A DNA stretch of 64,000 nt, taken from NCBI GenBank assembly GCA_015066345.1, contig SVOQ01000004.1, forward strand, positions 1-64,000, in the 5' to 3' direction. Position numbers and translations under genes: made by a program. Position 1 is the first letter of the stretch. Each line of letters begins with the position of its first letter. Shown here piece by piece: positions 15,206-24,621 of this stretch. The stretch comes from Oscillospiraceae bacterium. Lineage in GTDB: Bacteria > Bacillota > Clostridia > Oscillospirales > Acutalibacteraceae. The notes below the pieces were generated by a model. It had not been told where the DNA came from. It was given only the letters and a program-made list of their open reading frames with translations, and did no database searches.

Positions 15206-16684
15206 TTATTTAGGAAGTTTCACAGTGAAACGGGTAAATGAATCTACCTTGCTTTCAACGGTAATTGAACCGTTGTGAAGGTCAATTATACTTTTGATAA
15301 GGTAAAGACCCAGACCCGTACTTTTAACATCCGTGCTTCGTGATTGGTCAACTTTATAGAAACGGTCAAATACTTTGTCTATTTCCTTTGGTGGTATACC
15401 TTTTCCGGTGTTGGTTATAGCGAAATAGGTGTATTTTTTATCCGTAGCGGTGCTGACTGTAATAGTACCGCCTTCGTTAGTGAATTTAACCGCATTGTCC
15501 GCAAGGTTATATACAACCTGGTCAATCATAGCACTGTCACCGTGAATTGTAGCGGATTGTAAATCTTCAAATCCGACTATTTCAATATTCTTTTTGGATA
15601 TAAGTTGCTCAAATCCTAAAAATGTTGTTACGAGTTTAGGGGTAATGTCGAATTTCTCTATATTCATATCCACATTACCTGTTTCAATTTTTGAAATATT
15701 GAGCATCGTTGTAACCATTTTGGAAAGACGGTTGATTTCACCCGAAACAATTTTAAGATAATATTCTTGTTTTTCGGGTGGGATTGTACCGTCGAGAATA
15801 CCGTTTATGAATCCGCCGATGGTGGTCATAGGGGTTTTAAACTCATGGGAAACGTTAGCAACGAAACTACGTCGGGAATTTTCAATCTGCGATAGTGAGG
15901 TTGCCATAGTATTGAATTTGGTTACTAATACAGCAAGTTCGTCGTTGGTGTTAAGCTCGGGTACTCTGTATGAAAAATCACCCGATGAATAGCACTTCGT
16001 GGCAGTTTCAAGGTTTCTGATGGGTTTTGCAATTCGCTCCGTCATAAAGGAAACTGCAACCGTAACGAGCAATAATGCGGCGGCGGCAGAAAGCACGAAC
16101 ATAAGAAAAACCTTACCTAAGTTTGGTAACAGGCTATCTATTATTGGTGCACTGACAACGCAGAAGCCGATAAAAGTATCTTCCAGATAAAGTGGGGACA
16201 TACATATTGAGTAGTATGAATCATAAACCCCGTTGAGTTTGGAAAGTTCGTTGAATTCGCCACCCATTACTTTTTGAACCTGTAATGATGGGATTATAAT
16301 ATCGCCATGTTCTTCGCATATGGTCTGATTATTCTCGAAAAACTCGTCAAGAGTTTCGGAACAAACCATAACTTCGCCATTTTTGTTGCATATAAAAGCA
16401 TCGTAGCCCTTACTTCGACTGATGAATTCAATATTCTTGCACATTGTTATAACTGCCGCTTGTGGGTTATCGCGGGTTATGTCGGATTTAAAAAGCTCCG
16501 TTGTCATCTGGGCAAGGTTCGAAGCGGTAGTTTTGGTATCGGCTGTGACCTGATTTACGATGGTTGTTGTAAACAAAGTCATAAATGACGTACCGATAAC
16601 AATAAAACTTATAAGGACAATTGATGAGAAAATCGTAAAGTACTTAAAAAAGAAAGTACCTTTTTTGCCTTTTATTGATTTCAT
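15206..16684 (-). CDS. Sensor histidine kinase
   Basis: 492-aa kinase with two membrane segments (about 12-35 and 190-213) flanking an extracytoplasmic sensor region of about 150 residues. A HAMP linker, the dimerization/phosphoacceptor box FVANVSHEFKTPMTT, and a HATPase domain with N, G1 (ITNTGKGIPP) and G2 (GLGLYLIK) boxes follow. It should phosphorylate the response regulator encoded one base upstream. The ATG directly follows the regulator stop codon; no strong ribosome site is visible, suggesting translational coupling. The ligand is unknown; the HtrA gene next to it suggests envelope stress. Confidence 0.93.
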   Translation of the reverse strand: MKSIKGKKGTFFFKYFTIFSSIVLISFIVIGTSFMTLFTTTIVNQVTADTKTTASNLAQMTTELFKSDITRDNPQAAVITMCKNIEFISRSKGYDAFICNKNGEVMVCSETLDEFFENNQTICEEHGDIIIPSLQVQKVMGGEFNELSKLNGVYDSYYSICMSPLYLEDTFIGFCVVSAPIIDSLLPNLGKVFLMFVLSAAAALLLVTVAVSFMTERIAKPIRNLETATKCYSSGDFSYRVPELNTNDELAVLVTKFNTMATSLSQIENSRRSFVANVSHEFKTPMTTIGGFINGILDGTIPPEKQEYYLKIVSGEINRLSKMVTTMLNISKIETGNVDMNIEKFDITPKLVTTFLGFEQLISKKNIEIVGFEDLQSATIHGDSAMIDQVVYNLADNAVKFTNEGGTITVSTATDKKYTYFAITNTGKGIPPKEIDKVFDRFYKVDQSRSTDVKSTGLGLYLIKSIIDLHNGSITVESKVDSFTRFTVKLPK

Positions 16685-16685
16685 A

Positions 16686-17378
16686 TTACTTGGTTTCGAA
16701 TTTATAGCCTACGCCCCAGACGGTTTTAAGTTCCCATTTATCGGAAACACCCTCTAATTTTTCACGTAGTCTTTTTACGTGAACGTCAACTGTTCTTGAA
16801 TCGCCGTAGTATTCGAAACCCCATACCTCGTCAAGTAACTGGTCACGGGTGTAAACTCTGTTGGGGTTACTTGCAAGGTGGAAAATGAGTTCAAGTTCTT
16901 TCGGGGGAGTGTCGATAGGTTTATCGTCAACAATAAGTTCGTAGTTTGTAAGGTTTATAGTAAGTTTATCGTAAGAAACTTCTTTTATTGAATCCGCAGA
17001 ATTTGTTTTACCGCCGCTTCTTCTTAAAACTGCTTTTATTCTCGCCATAACCTCTTTGGTTTCAAAGGGTTTGGTGATGTAGTCGTCTGCACCTAATTCA
17101 AGACCCAATACCTTGTCGAAGGTTTCGCCTTTGGCGGTGAGCATAATAATAGGTGTCTGAGAAGTCTTTCTTATTTCGCGGCAAATCTGCCAGCCGTCAA
17201 GACCGGGAAGCATAATATCAAGTAAAACAAGGTCGGGAGAAGTTGAGTTGAATTTATCAATAGCCTGTAAACCATTGGTAACCACCTCTGCCTCAAAACC
17301 CTCTTTTTCAAGATAAAGTCTTAAAAGTTCACAAATATTTATATCGTCATCAACAATAAGGATTTTTTCGTTTGCCAT
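16686..17378 (-). CDS. OmpR/PhoB-family response regulator
   Basis: 230-aa regulator. The receiver domain has the acidic pair DDD (near residue 10), phosphoacceptor Asp in LVLLDIMLPG, and Lys in YITKPFE. The C-terminal winged helix ends with RTVDVHVKRLREKL and GVGYKFE. The ATG at 17378 is chosen because GAGGAGGGC precedes it. It is first in the operon with the kinase and probably HtrA. Confidence 0.93.
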   Translation of the reverse strand: MANEKILIVDDDINICELLRLYLEKEGFEAEVVTNGLQAIDKFNSTSPDLVLLDIMLPGLDGWQICREIRKTSQTPIIMLTAKGETFDKVLGLELGADDYITKPFETKEVMARIKAVLRRSGGKTNSADSIKEVSYDKLTINLTNYELIVDDKPIDTPPKELELIFHLASNPNRVYTRDQLLDEVWGFEYYGDSRTVDVHVKRLREKLEGVSDKWELKTVWGVGYKFETK

Positions 17379-17487
17379 AATAGCCCTCCTCTGATTGTGT
17401 TTCATAAATTTAACCTATGAAAACATTATATACCATAATATTCGGAAATATATGAACAATTTTTAAAATAAAAATGTAATTAATGAA

Positions 17488-17532
17488 AACAATGGCAATA
17501 TGTCCCGATTATTGAACCTTATTGCCATTGTT
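17488..17532 (-). terminator. Terminator of the surface-protein gene
   Basis: AACAATGGCAATA / TATTGCCATTGTT stem with a loop of about 20 bases and a T-rich tract on the reverse strand. Confidence 0.65.
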
Positions 17533-17539
17533 AATCTTT

Positions 17540-19414
17540 TTATTTGTTTTTACGTGTCGCCTTAGCTTCTGCTTTGGCTTTTTTAGCCTTTTCCTTGGCT
17601 TTACGGGCTTTTGTTTTATCGTCTTTCGTTTTGCCCTTTTTCTTAGTGATAATCAAAGTGATTATAAGAGCAATTATCAGAAGGACACAAACAACTACCG
17701 AAATGATGATTATAAGTTTTCTTGCTTTTTCATCCTTTTCTTCCTCTTGGGAAAGGTATTCGGTTGTTTCGGTAGTATCACCGACGAACACAGCTTTTAT
17801 AATACCGTCATCAGTAAGCACATATTTGTAGCCCTCGGGGAGGGGTTCAAATTTAGTCTGACTGATTACATTACCCTCCTGGTCAACAAGCTGACCTTTG
17901 TCGTTAAGTGATAAAATCTTACCTGCAAGATTGGATGCTATACCGTTTACACCACTTACAAAGGGGAGTTGAGGTACAGTAAAAGTAATATCCGAATATA
18001 TTACGTTACCGTTAGCGTCAGTAGCACCCGGTGTGGGTGATGAAGTTGTGCCGTAGGTGGGGATAATACCCGTAAGGTCACTGTCGGGTGGGGGTGTAGT
18101 ACCCTGGAAAATATTGAGTTTATAAGTAGAAGTCTTTGTTACGCCCTTGTCCGTGTTTTTACAAACAATGTTGAGCATCTGCTTTTCAACGTTCAAAAGT
18201 GAAACTTTAGCGTACTGACTACCGGCAATTTTAGTTCCGTTAATTGTAATTACGGAGTTCAAATTTAAAGCGGTGGGATTAACCGAAATAGTTTCACGGT
18301 TACTTTCGAGATAAATGTTGTACTCGTGAATATCGGAATAAAACTCGTTTTTAAGGTCAAAACGGTCTGTTTTCTGGGTTACTAATTTGAAACAAGCCTC
18401 GTAACTGTATTTGTTCTGAGAAATGGTAAGTTTCGAATCTTCGTAAGCCATTCTCTGTAAAATGTAATATGCTACGGAACGATTCTTGGCAGTTTTTTCT
18501 AAGGTTTCGGGGTCTAATTTAACACTGTATTGAGTGCCCAGCATAGCCGTAAGGTATTTCTTCTGAAGTTCCTCGGTGGTGGCGGTTTCCGAGTCAATAG
18601 CAAGTCCGTAGTTTCGTATTGTCATAATGGCAACACGTCTGTAAACTTCTTTACGGGGAAGTTTTGCGATTTCACTTGCGGAAACGTAACCGTTTGTGTA
18701 AAGTGCCATAAGGGATGTGTAGTATATGTAATCCTCTAAATCACCAAGGGAATTTGAACCGAAGAATTTAGCAATGAAAGAGGAAAGTGACGACTCATTA
18801 CCCGAAAGAGCGGCAATGTATAAAACTACCGCATCCTCAAGGGGTGTACCCGCGGGGATTGTAAAGTGTTCACCCGTGTACACATAGTAGAGGTCGTTTT
18901 TCATCATTGCGTAGAGGGCACTTATCATAAGTACTTTGTCCGCATCCTGCTCGTCTTCCTCGGTAATTATAATACCCTGTTGACGGAGCCAGTCCGCTTT
19001 TGATTTATCGGAAGCGGAAGGGTCGGAAATAATAGAAAGTGCCCCAACCTGCTCAAGGAAATATATGTAAGCGGCTCTCTGTGAATCCTCGTCAAGAGTG
19101 TAGGTTTCAATATATTCCTCAACCTCTGCGTTGAAACCCTTTGCATCGTTTGTATAGGGGTAATCAGTTACGGGGTAGAGGGGTAATTCAGTAAAAATAC
19201 CCTCAGTGGATAGCATATCCTCTTTTATAACAAGTTTTCTTACCCAGGAGGGGTCGTTTTCGTCGTAAAGGTACTGAGTCTGAATACCGGGGTTTGAAAT
19301 ATCAAATATAGGTGCAAACTCTTTTGCAAAGGCGGATACTGAAAGGGATGTAAAAATAACAATTACCGCAAGAATAAGCGATAAAAATCGTGTACTTTTC
19401 TTCAAAATATCCAT
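17540..19414 (-). CDS. Large surface protein with cadherin-like beta-sandwich and C-terminal anchor
   Basis: 624-aa protein of unknown function. A cleavable signal peptide (about 1-30, ending in SAFAKE) is followed by a mostly helical domain of about 320 residues. A segment with Ig/cadherin-like beta-sandwich character (around INGTKIAGSQYAKVSLLN to YKLNIFQG, about 370-420) precedes a Pro/Thr linker. One membrane helix (about 572-597) comes next, and then a very basic Lys/Ala tail that stays inside. GGAGAT precedes the ATG. Transcription is divergent from the response regulator side only by distance, with no clear operon partner. Confidence 0.72.
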   Translation of the reverse strand: MDILKKSTRFLSLILAVIVIFTSLSVSAFAKEFAPIFDISNPGIQTQYLYDENDPSWVRKLVIKEDMLSTEGIFTELPLYPVTDYPYTNDAKGFNAEVEEYIETYTLDEDSQRAAYIYFLEQVGALSIISDPSASDKSKADWLRQQGIIITEEDEQDADKVLMISALYAMMKNDLYYVYTGEHFTIPAGTPLEDAVVLYIAALSGNESSLSSFIAKFFGSNSLGDLEDYIYYTSLMALYTNGYVSASEIAKLPRKEVYRRVAIMTIRNYGLAIDSETATTEELQKKYLTAMLGTQYSVKLDPETLEKTAKNRSVAYYILQRMAYEDSKLTISQNKYSYEACFKLVTQKTDRFDLKNEFYSDIHEYNIYLESNRETISVNPTALNLNSVITINGTKIAGSQYAKVSLLNVEKQMLNIVCKNTDKGVTKTSTYKLNIFQGTTPPPDSDLTGIIPTYGTTSSPTPGATDANGNVIYSDITFTVPQLPFVSGVNGIASNLAGKILSLNDKGQLVDQEGNVISQTKFEPLPEGYKYVLTDDGIIKAVFVGDTTETTEYLSQEEEKDEKARKLIIIISVVVCVLLIIALIITLIITKKKGKTKDDKTKARKAKEKAKKAKAEAKATRKNK

Positions 19415-19480
19415 CTCCTTTCAAAAAAGTTTAAAACATAAATTGTATTATATCAAATAATAGGTTTTAAGTCAAATGCA

Positions 19481-20524
19481 TTATTTGGAAAATGCGAAAA
19501 CAGTACGGGTACTGTAAACTTCACCCGCATCATAAATACAGGCGGGCCATTCGGGGTGGTTGGGTGAATCGGGGAAAACCTGAGTTTCAAGGCAGAAAGC
19601 ACAACGCTTTGTCATAGGAACACCGTTTTTACCGGGAATTGTGCCGTCAAAGAAGTTGCCTGTGTAAAGTTGAACACCGGGAAGGTCGGTTTTTACCGTC
19701 ATAACTATACCGCTTTTATCGGCTTTGGCAACGGCGGCGGTTTTAAGGCTACCGTCATAGTCTGCAATGCAGAAGTTATGATCGTATCCAAGACCGTTTT
19801 TAAGTTGAATATAGTCGTTTTCGATATCCCTGCCGATGGTTTTTTCGGTTGTGAAATCAAAGGGCGTACCCTCAACGGGGGTAAGTTCACCTGTGGGGAT
19901 GCTTATTTCATCAATGGGTGTGAAACGGTCCGCGTTAATTGTAAGCTTGTGATTAAGAATATCACCGCTACCTGTACCGTTAAGGTTAAAATAAGCGTGG
20001 TTAGTAAGATTTATAACGGTCTTTTTATCGGAAACAGCATTATAAAGAAGCTCTAATTCATCATTGTCGCTTAATGTGTATGTAACGCTGACGTTAACGT
20101 TACCGGGGAAACCTTCGGTGCCGTCGGGACTGAAATAGGTGAATTTAATTGCGTTATCACCAAGGATTTCTGCGTTCCAGACAGCGGAACTGTATTCACC
20201 GCCACCGTGAAGGCTTGTAATACCTTTTTCGTTAAGTGTAACATTATATTTGATACCGTCAATTGTGAATTTACCGTCCTTAATACGGTTAGCGTACTGA
20301 CCTACAACAACACCCTGATAATCGGAACGGTTAACGTGGCCGTCGAGGGTATCGTGACCTACAAGAACATCAATTAATTCGCCCTTGTTATCTTTGATGA
20401 AAAGTTTATCGAGAGTAGCACCTTTCTCAATAATATGAGCCCTTGTGCCGTTTTTGTTTTCAATAATATATGCGTTTACGTCTTTGCCGTTCAAAGTGCC
20501 GTAAAGTGATTTTGTAATTGCCAT
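19481..20524 (-). CDS. galM: Aldose 1-epimerase (mutarotase)
   Basis: 347-aa cytosolic enzyme interconverting alpha and beta anomers of glucose/galactose. Family signatures are NRIKDGKFTIDG with LHGGG near residue 95, NLTNHAYFNLNG with the catalytic His near 170, GYDHNFC near 240, and the catalytic Glu in CLETQVFPDSPNHPEWP near the C-terminus. Length is normal. GGAGG sits 9 bases before the ATG. It is a single gene. Confidence 0.95.
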   Translation of the reverse strand: MAITKSLYGTLNGKDVNAYIIENKNGTRAHIIEKGATLDKLFIKDNKGELIDVLVGHDTLDGHVNRSDYQGVVVGQYANRIKDGKFTIDGIKYNVTLNEKGITSLHGGGEYSSAVWNAEILGDNAIKFTYFSPDGTEGFPGNVNVSVTYTLSDNDELELLYNAVSDKKTVINLTNHAYFNLNGTGSGDILNHKLTINADRFTPIDEISIPTGELTPVEGTPFDFTTEKTIGRDIENDYIQLKNGLGYDHNFCIADYDGSLKTAAVAKADKSGIVMTVKTDLPGVQLYTGNFFDGTIPGKNGVPMTKRCAFCLETQVFPDSPNHPEWPACIYDAGEVYSTRTVFAFSK

Positions 20525-20722
20525 ATAAATACCTCCAAAAATCTCTATTATAAATATAACCTATTAAAACCACCTAAGTCAAGTGAGGTTTAATAAGTTA
20601 ACCGTAAATTAACATTAATTTACAGTTTGTTATTATTTCTTTTACATTTTGCACCCTCTCGTGCGTTGATTATTTTTGATAAATATGGTATTATGTCAAA
20701 GATTAAGAAGGGGAGGTATTTT

Positions 20723-22402
20723 GTGGAAGCAATTGTTACATTTATGGCTTCGGGTATGCGTTACCTGATGCTTATTATAGTTTTGTATGTAGTTGTGCGA
20801 ATGTTACTTGCTCTGTTTTTTAAGAAAACTACCGACCCTGTAAGGGGTAAGCTTGTAAACTCCATAACCGATGAAGAAATATTCTTATACGACAGAGAAA
20901 TGTCCTTGGGCAGAAACAAAAAGTGCGATGTTGTATTGCCTTTTGATACTGTTTCAAGGCTTCACGCAGTTCTTGCCTACCGTAACAGGGGTTTCGTTAT
21001 TTTTGATACCTTTTCGAAATCCGGTGTAAGCGTCAACGGTGAAAAAATAGATAAAAAATCCCGTTTGCATCACGGGGATGTTATAGATATAGGCGGTCTT
21101 GAGTACACTCTCAAAGAGTCACGATATAAATTTATTAAAGACAGAAGTTCTTTAATTGCAAGACCCTCTTACGGTATAGTTTTAATTCTCATAGGGCTTT
21201 TTAATATTTGCTCTATGTTATTGAATCTGGTTGTTGACGGTGAGTTCCAACCCCGGATTTTATTGACCTATCTTGGGTTCATTGCGGTGCAGTGGTTGTA
21301 CTTTTTATTTGCAACCTTCGTTTTAAGAATCCATAATTTTGAGCTTGAAATGATAGGGTTTATGTTTACTTCCGTAGGACTTGCCATAGTGGGAAGTATC
21401 TATCCCGGTGCAGTACTAAAACAATTCCTTGCGATTGTAATAGGTGTTGTGGGTTTTGGTGTTATGGTCGTTATAATGCGAAACATTGATACCCTTAAAT
21501 CAATGCGTTGGGCTTTGGCGGGTGCGTCAGTGCTTATTTTAGGTGCTACCCTCATTATCGCGGAAACTACCAACGGTGCTAAAAACTGGATTTCCCTCGG
21601 TGGTATTTCCTTGCAACCTTCGGAACTCGTTAAAATAGCATTTATTTTTACGGGTGCCGTAACCCTTGAAAAATTACAGTCCATTAAAAATCTTACAATG
21701 TACATTGTTTTTGCCGCTATTTGCGTGGGCGAATTATTCCTGATGTACGATTTTGGTACGGCACTTATATTCTTTTTCACCTTCATTGTTATAGCCTTTA
21801 TGCGTTCGGGTGATGTTAAGACTCTTTCACTTGTGTGCGGTGTTGCCGCCGTGGGTGCTATCGCCATATTAATACTTAAACCCTATGTGGCAAGTCGCTT
21901 TTCCACTTATCTTCACGTGTGGGAATTTATGGATGAGGGCGGTTATCAGCAAACCCGTACTCTTATTTATTCCGCAAGTGGCGGTCTTTTCGGTTTAGGT
22001 CTCGGTAATGGTGAATTGCGTAATGTTTTCGCCGCATCCGAGGACTTGGTTTTCGGTGTTGTGTGCGAAGAATTCGGCCTTATTATGGGCTTTACCATAC
22101 CCTTGGTGTACTGTGCTATTGCCGTATGGGCAATACTCAATGCCCGGAAAACCAAATCAACCTTTTATGCTATTGCGGGTGTGGGTGCCATAGCAATGAT
22201 GTTGTTCCAGACAATGCTAAGTATTTTCGGAATAACGGATTTACTACCCTTAACGGGTGTAACCTTGCCCTTTGTAAGCAAGGGCGGTTCAAGTATTATC
22301 AGTTGCTTCTGCTTACTTGCGTATATTAAAGCAATTGATATGCGTACCTTTGCAAACTTCAGACCTAAACTTGAAGTTGAGGAAGGGGGCGAGGACCAAT
22401 GA
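20723..22402 (+). CDS. FHA domain fused to FtsW/RodA/SpoVE glycosyltransferase
   Basis: 559-aa membrane protein. After a first hydrophobic segment (about 8-30) comes a complete FHA phosphothreonine-binding domain (about 38-130: LGRNKKCDVVL, SRLHAVLAYR, GVSVNGEKI, LHHGDVIDIGG). About ten membrane helices of the SEDS family follow, with FGTALIFF and PFVSKGGSSII. SEDS proteins polymerise glycan strands from lipid II together with a class B PBP, and the next gene is one. The GTG at 20723 is chosen because GGGGAGG lies 5 bases upstream. The FHA fusion suggests control by a Ser/Thr kinase (inference). Confidence 0.9.
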   Translation: MEAIVTFMASGMRYLMLIIVLYVVVRMLLALFFKKTTDPVRGKLVNSITDEEIFLYDREMSLGRNKKCDVVLPFDTVSRLHAVLAYRNRGFVIFDTFSKSGVSVNGEKIDKKSRLHHGDVIDIGGLEYTLKESRYKFIKDRSSLIARPSYGIVLILIGLFNICSMLLNLVVDGEFQPRILLTYLGFIAVQWLYFLFATFVLRIHNFELEMIGFMFTSVGLAIVGSIYPGAVLKQFLAIVIGVVGFGVMVVIMRNIDTLKSMRWALAGASVLILGATLIIAETTNGAKNWISLGGISLQPSELVKIAFIFTGAVTLEKLQSIKNLTMYIVFAAICVGELFLMYDFGTALIFFFTFIVIAFMRSGDVKTLSLVCGVAAVGAIAILILKPYVASRFSTYLHVWEFMDEGGYQQTRTLIYSASGGLFGLGLGNGELRNVFAASEDLVFGVVCEEFGLIMGFTIPLVYCAIAVWAILNARKTKSTFYAIAGVGAIAMMLFQTMLSIFGITDLLPLTGVTLPFVSKGGSSIISCFCLLAYIKAIDMRTFANFRPKLEVEEGGEDQ

Positions 22403-23787
22403 AAACTACCGCTAAACGTGGTTTTGTAGTATTGTTGCTTGTGGTTGCGGTAACGGTGGGACTCAGTATTCTGGGTGTGCGTTTTGCAACCAATGGTGAA
22501 AAGTGGTCCACTCTCAGAGCCAACGAGCATCTTAATGAAAACGGCAGTTTCATTGCCGCGGGTAATATTACCGACCGTAACGGTGAACTTTTAGCCCATA
22601 CGGAGAATGAAAAACGTATTTACAACGACTCAGAAAGAATAAGGCGTTCAACACTTCATATTGTGGGTGATACGGAAGGGTACATTGCATCGGGTGTGCA
22701 GACCGCGTATAAAACAAGCCTTACGGGTTATAACCCCATAACGGGTATTTATTCTCTTAAAAAATACGGCAGGGGCAATGACGTAGTGCTTACAATTGAT
22801 AGTCAGGTAAGTGCCGTTGCCTACGATAAACTTGACGGAAGAAAGGGTATCGTTGCGGCGTATAACTATAAAACGGGTGAACTTCTTTGCTCAGTTTCAA
22901 GTCCCGATTACGATATCGAAAATAAACCCTCCGCCGAGGAAATCGAGAAGAATAAAAACGGTAAATACGAGGGTATTTACCTTAATCGACTTATTGACGG
23001 ACTTTATACTCCCGGCTCAACCTTTAAAATAATCACCACTGCAAGTGCCGTTGAAAATATAGCGGATATAGGCTCATTTACCTACACTTGTAAGGGTGAA
23101 ACCATTGTTGAGGGTGTAAAGGTCACTTGTCCGCGTGCTCACGGTAAAATGAATTTCGACGAGTGCTTTGCAAATTCCTGTAACGGTGCTTTCGCGGAAA
23201 TTTCCGAAATGCTCGGTAAAGATAAACTCAGTGCCACTGCAAAGGAATTCGGTTTCGGTCAAAGTTTCAGTTTCGGTAATTCCGAAACTAAAGCAAGTAC
23301 TTTTGATTTGTCGGATGCATCCGTTTCGGATACCGCCTGGGCGAGTGTGGGTCAGTATGATACTTTGGTTAATCCCTACCATATGCTTACGGTTGTAGGT
23401 GCCGTTGCCAATAATGGTGAAGCGGTATTACCGTATACGGTTGACAGTATAAAAACCCCCTCGGGTTATACGGTTGAAAAAGGTACAACCGAGAGTAGGG
23501 AGTATATATATCCTGAAGTTGCCAACGAAGTTAAACGAATGATGCGTAATAATGTCCAAAATAATTACGGTGACGGTAATTTCAAGGGACTGTCAATGTG
23601 CGGTAAGACGGGTACTGCGGAGGTTTCAGATAATGAAAAACCCCATTCCTGGTTTGTGGGCTTCTCCGATAACGAGAAATGCCCCGTGGCAATTGTTGTA
23701 GTTGTAGAAAACGGCGGTTGGGGTTCTTCGGAGGCGTTACCCGTAGCATCGGCTACAATGGAGGCTGTTTACAAATCCCTTGCATAA
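22399..23787 (+). CDS. Class B penicillin-binding protein (PbpA/PBP2-like)
   Basis: 462-aa peptidoglycan transpeptidase with an N-terminal membrane anchor (about 9-29) and a short pedestal beginning ITDRNGELLA. The catalytic domain has the active-site serine Ser207 (PGSTFK), an SCN motif (FANSCNGAF), and Lys403 in CGKTGTAEV. It is shorter than typical PBP2 and similar in size to mycobacterial PbpA. The ATG overlaps the SEDS gene stop by four bases (ATGA), so the pair is translationally coupled and probably acts as one complex outside the membrane. Confidence 0.93.
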   Translation: MKTTAKRGFVVLLLVVAVTVGLSILGVRFATNGEKWSTLRANEHLNENGSFIAAGNITDRNGELLAHTENEKRIYNDSERIRRSTLHIVGDTEGYIASGVQTAYKTSLTGYNPITGIYSLKKYGRGNDVVLTIDSQVSAVAYDKLDGRKGIVAAYNYKTGELLCSVSSPDYDIENKPSAEEIEKNKNGKYEGIYLNRLIDGLYTPGSTFKIITTASAVENIADIGSFTYTCKGETIVEGVKVTCPRAHGKMNFDECFANSCNGAFAEISEMLGKDKLSATAKEFGFGQSFSFGNSETKASTFDLSDASVSDTAWASVGQYDTLVNPYHMLTVVGAVANNGEAVLPYTVDSIKTPSGYTVEKGTTESREYIYPEVANEVKRMMRNNVQNNYGDGNFKGLSMCGKTGTAEVSDNEKPHSWFVGFSDNEKCPVAIVVVVENGGWGSSEALPVASATMEAVYKSLA

Positions 23788-23806
23788 TTGTTAAGTTTTT
23801 ATTACC

Positions 23807-23834
23807 AATTGCGATTTTCATTGACTAATTGCGA
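23807..23834. promoter_or_regulatory. Direct repeat operator candidate
   Basis: AATTGCGA occurs twice, 20 bp apart (23807-23814 and 23827-23834), around the -35 box of the ABC operon. Two turns of spacing would place both on one DNA face. The binding protein is unknown. Confidence 0.4.
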
Positions 23835-23849
23835 CGGATATTGTAAAAT
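23821..23849 (+). promoter_or_regulatory. Promoter of the ABC exporter operon
   Basis: TTGACT, 17-bp spacer, TAAAAT, about 40 bases before the ATG of the ATPase gene. Confidence 0.7.
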
Positions 23850-23891
23850 ACTCTTTATGTTGAGAAAATATGACTTGAAAGGCTGAAATAA

Positions 23892-24593
23892 ATGAGTTTT
23901 ATTGAATTTGATTCTGTTTACAAAAGATATAAAATGGGTGAAATCGTCATAAATGCTGCTGACGGTGTTACCTTTAACGTTGAACAGGGTGAATTTTGCG
24001 TTATCGTTGGTGCCAGTGGTGCAGGTAAAACTACCGTTCTTAATATTTTAGGCGGTATGGATGATTGTGACGACGGTAAAGTCCGCGTTGCGGGTGACCT
24101 TATAAACGAATACGACAGTAAACGCCTTATTGAATACAGACGTTATGATGTTGGTTTCGTTTTCCAGTTCTATAATCTTGTACCCAACCTTACGGCACTC
24201 GAAAACGTTGAACTTGCAACTCAGATTGGTGCTAAGGCTCTTAACCCTGCAAAGGTTCTTGAGAGAGTTGGTCTTGGTGAACGTCTTAATAACTTCCCGG
24301 CTCAGCTTTCCGGTGGTGAGCAACAACGTGTTTCCATCGCCCGTGCCCTTGCTAAAAACCCGAAACTTCTTTTGTGCGACGAGCCCACAGGTGCTCTCGA
24401 CTATAATACAGGTAAACAGATTCTTAAGCTTCTTCAGGATACAAGCCGCGAAACAGGTATGACGGTTATCGTTATTACCCACAACTCCGCTATTACACCT
24501 ATGGCGGACAGAGTTGTATCAATGAAAAGCGGACGTGTAGTAAGTATTGAAACAAACGACAATCCCGTTTCTGTTACAGATATTGAATGGTAA
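23892..24593 (+). CDS. ABC transporter ATP-binding protein (MacB/LolD type)
   Basis: 233-aa ATPase with Walker [11 protein letters not shown]-loop FVFQFYNL, signature LSGGEQQR, Walker [10 protein letters not shown] and the switch His in VITHNS. The type pairs with FtsX-like permeases, and one follows 28 bases downstream. These systems move lipids, peptides or use mechanical strokes on extracytoplasmic partners. TTGAAAGG lies before the ATG. Confidence 0.94.
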   Translation: MSFIEFDSVYKRYKMGEIVINAADGVTFNVEQGEFCVIVGASGAGKTTVLNILGGMDDCDDGKVRVAGDLINEYDSKRLIEYRRYDVGFVFQFYNLVPNLTALENVELATQIGAKALNPAKVLERVGLGERLNNFPAQLSGGEQQRVSIARALAKNPKLLLCDEPTGALDYNTGKQILKLLQDTSRETGMTVIVITHNSAITPMADRVVSMKSGRVVSIETNDNPVSVTDIEW

Positions 24594-24621
24594 ACTACCT
24601 ATTTGAAAGGATAAAGTAAAA

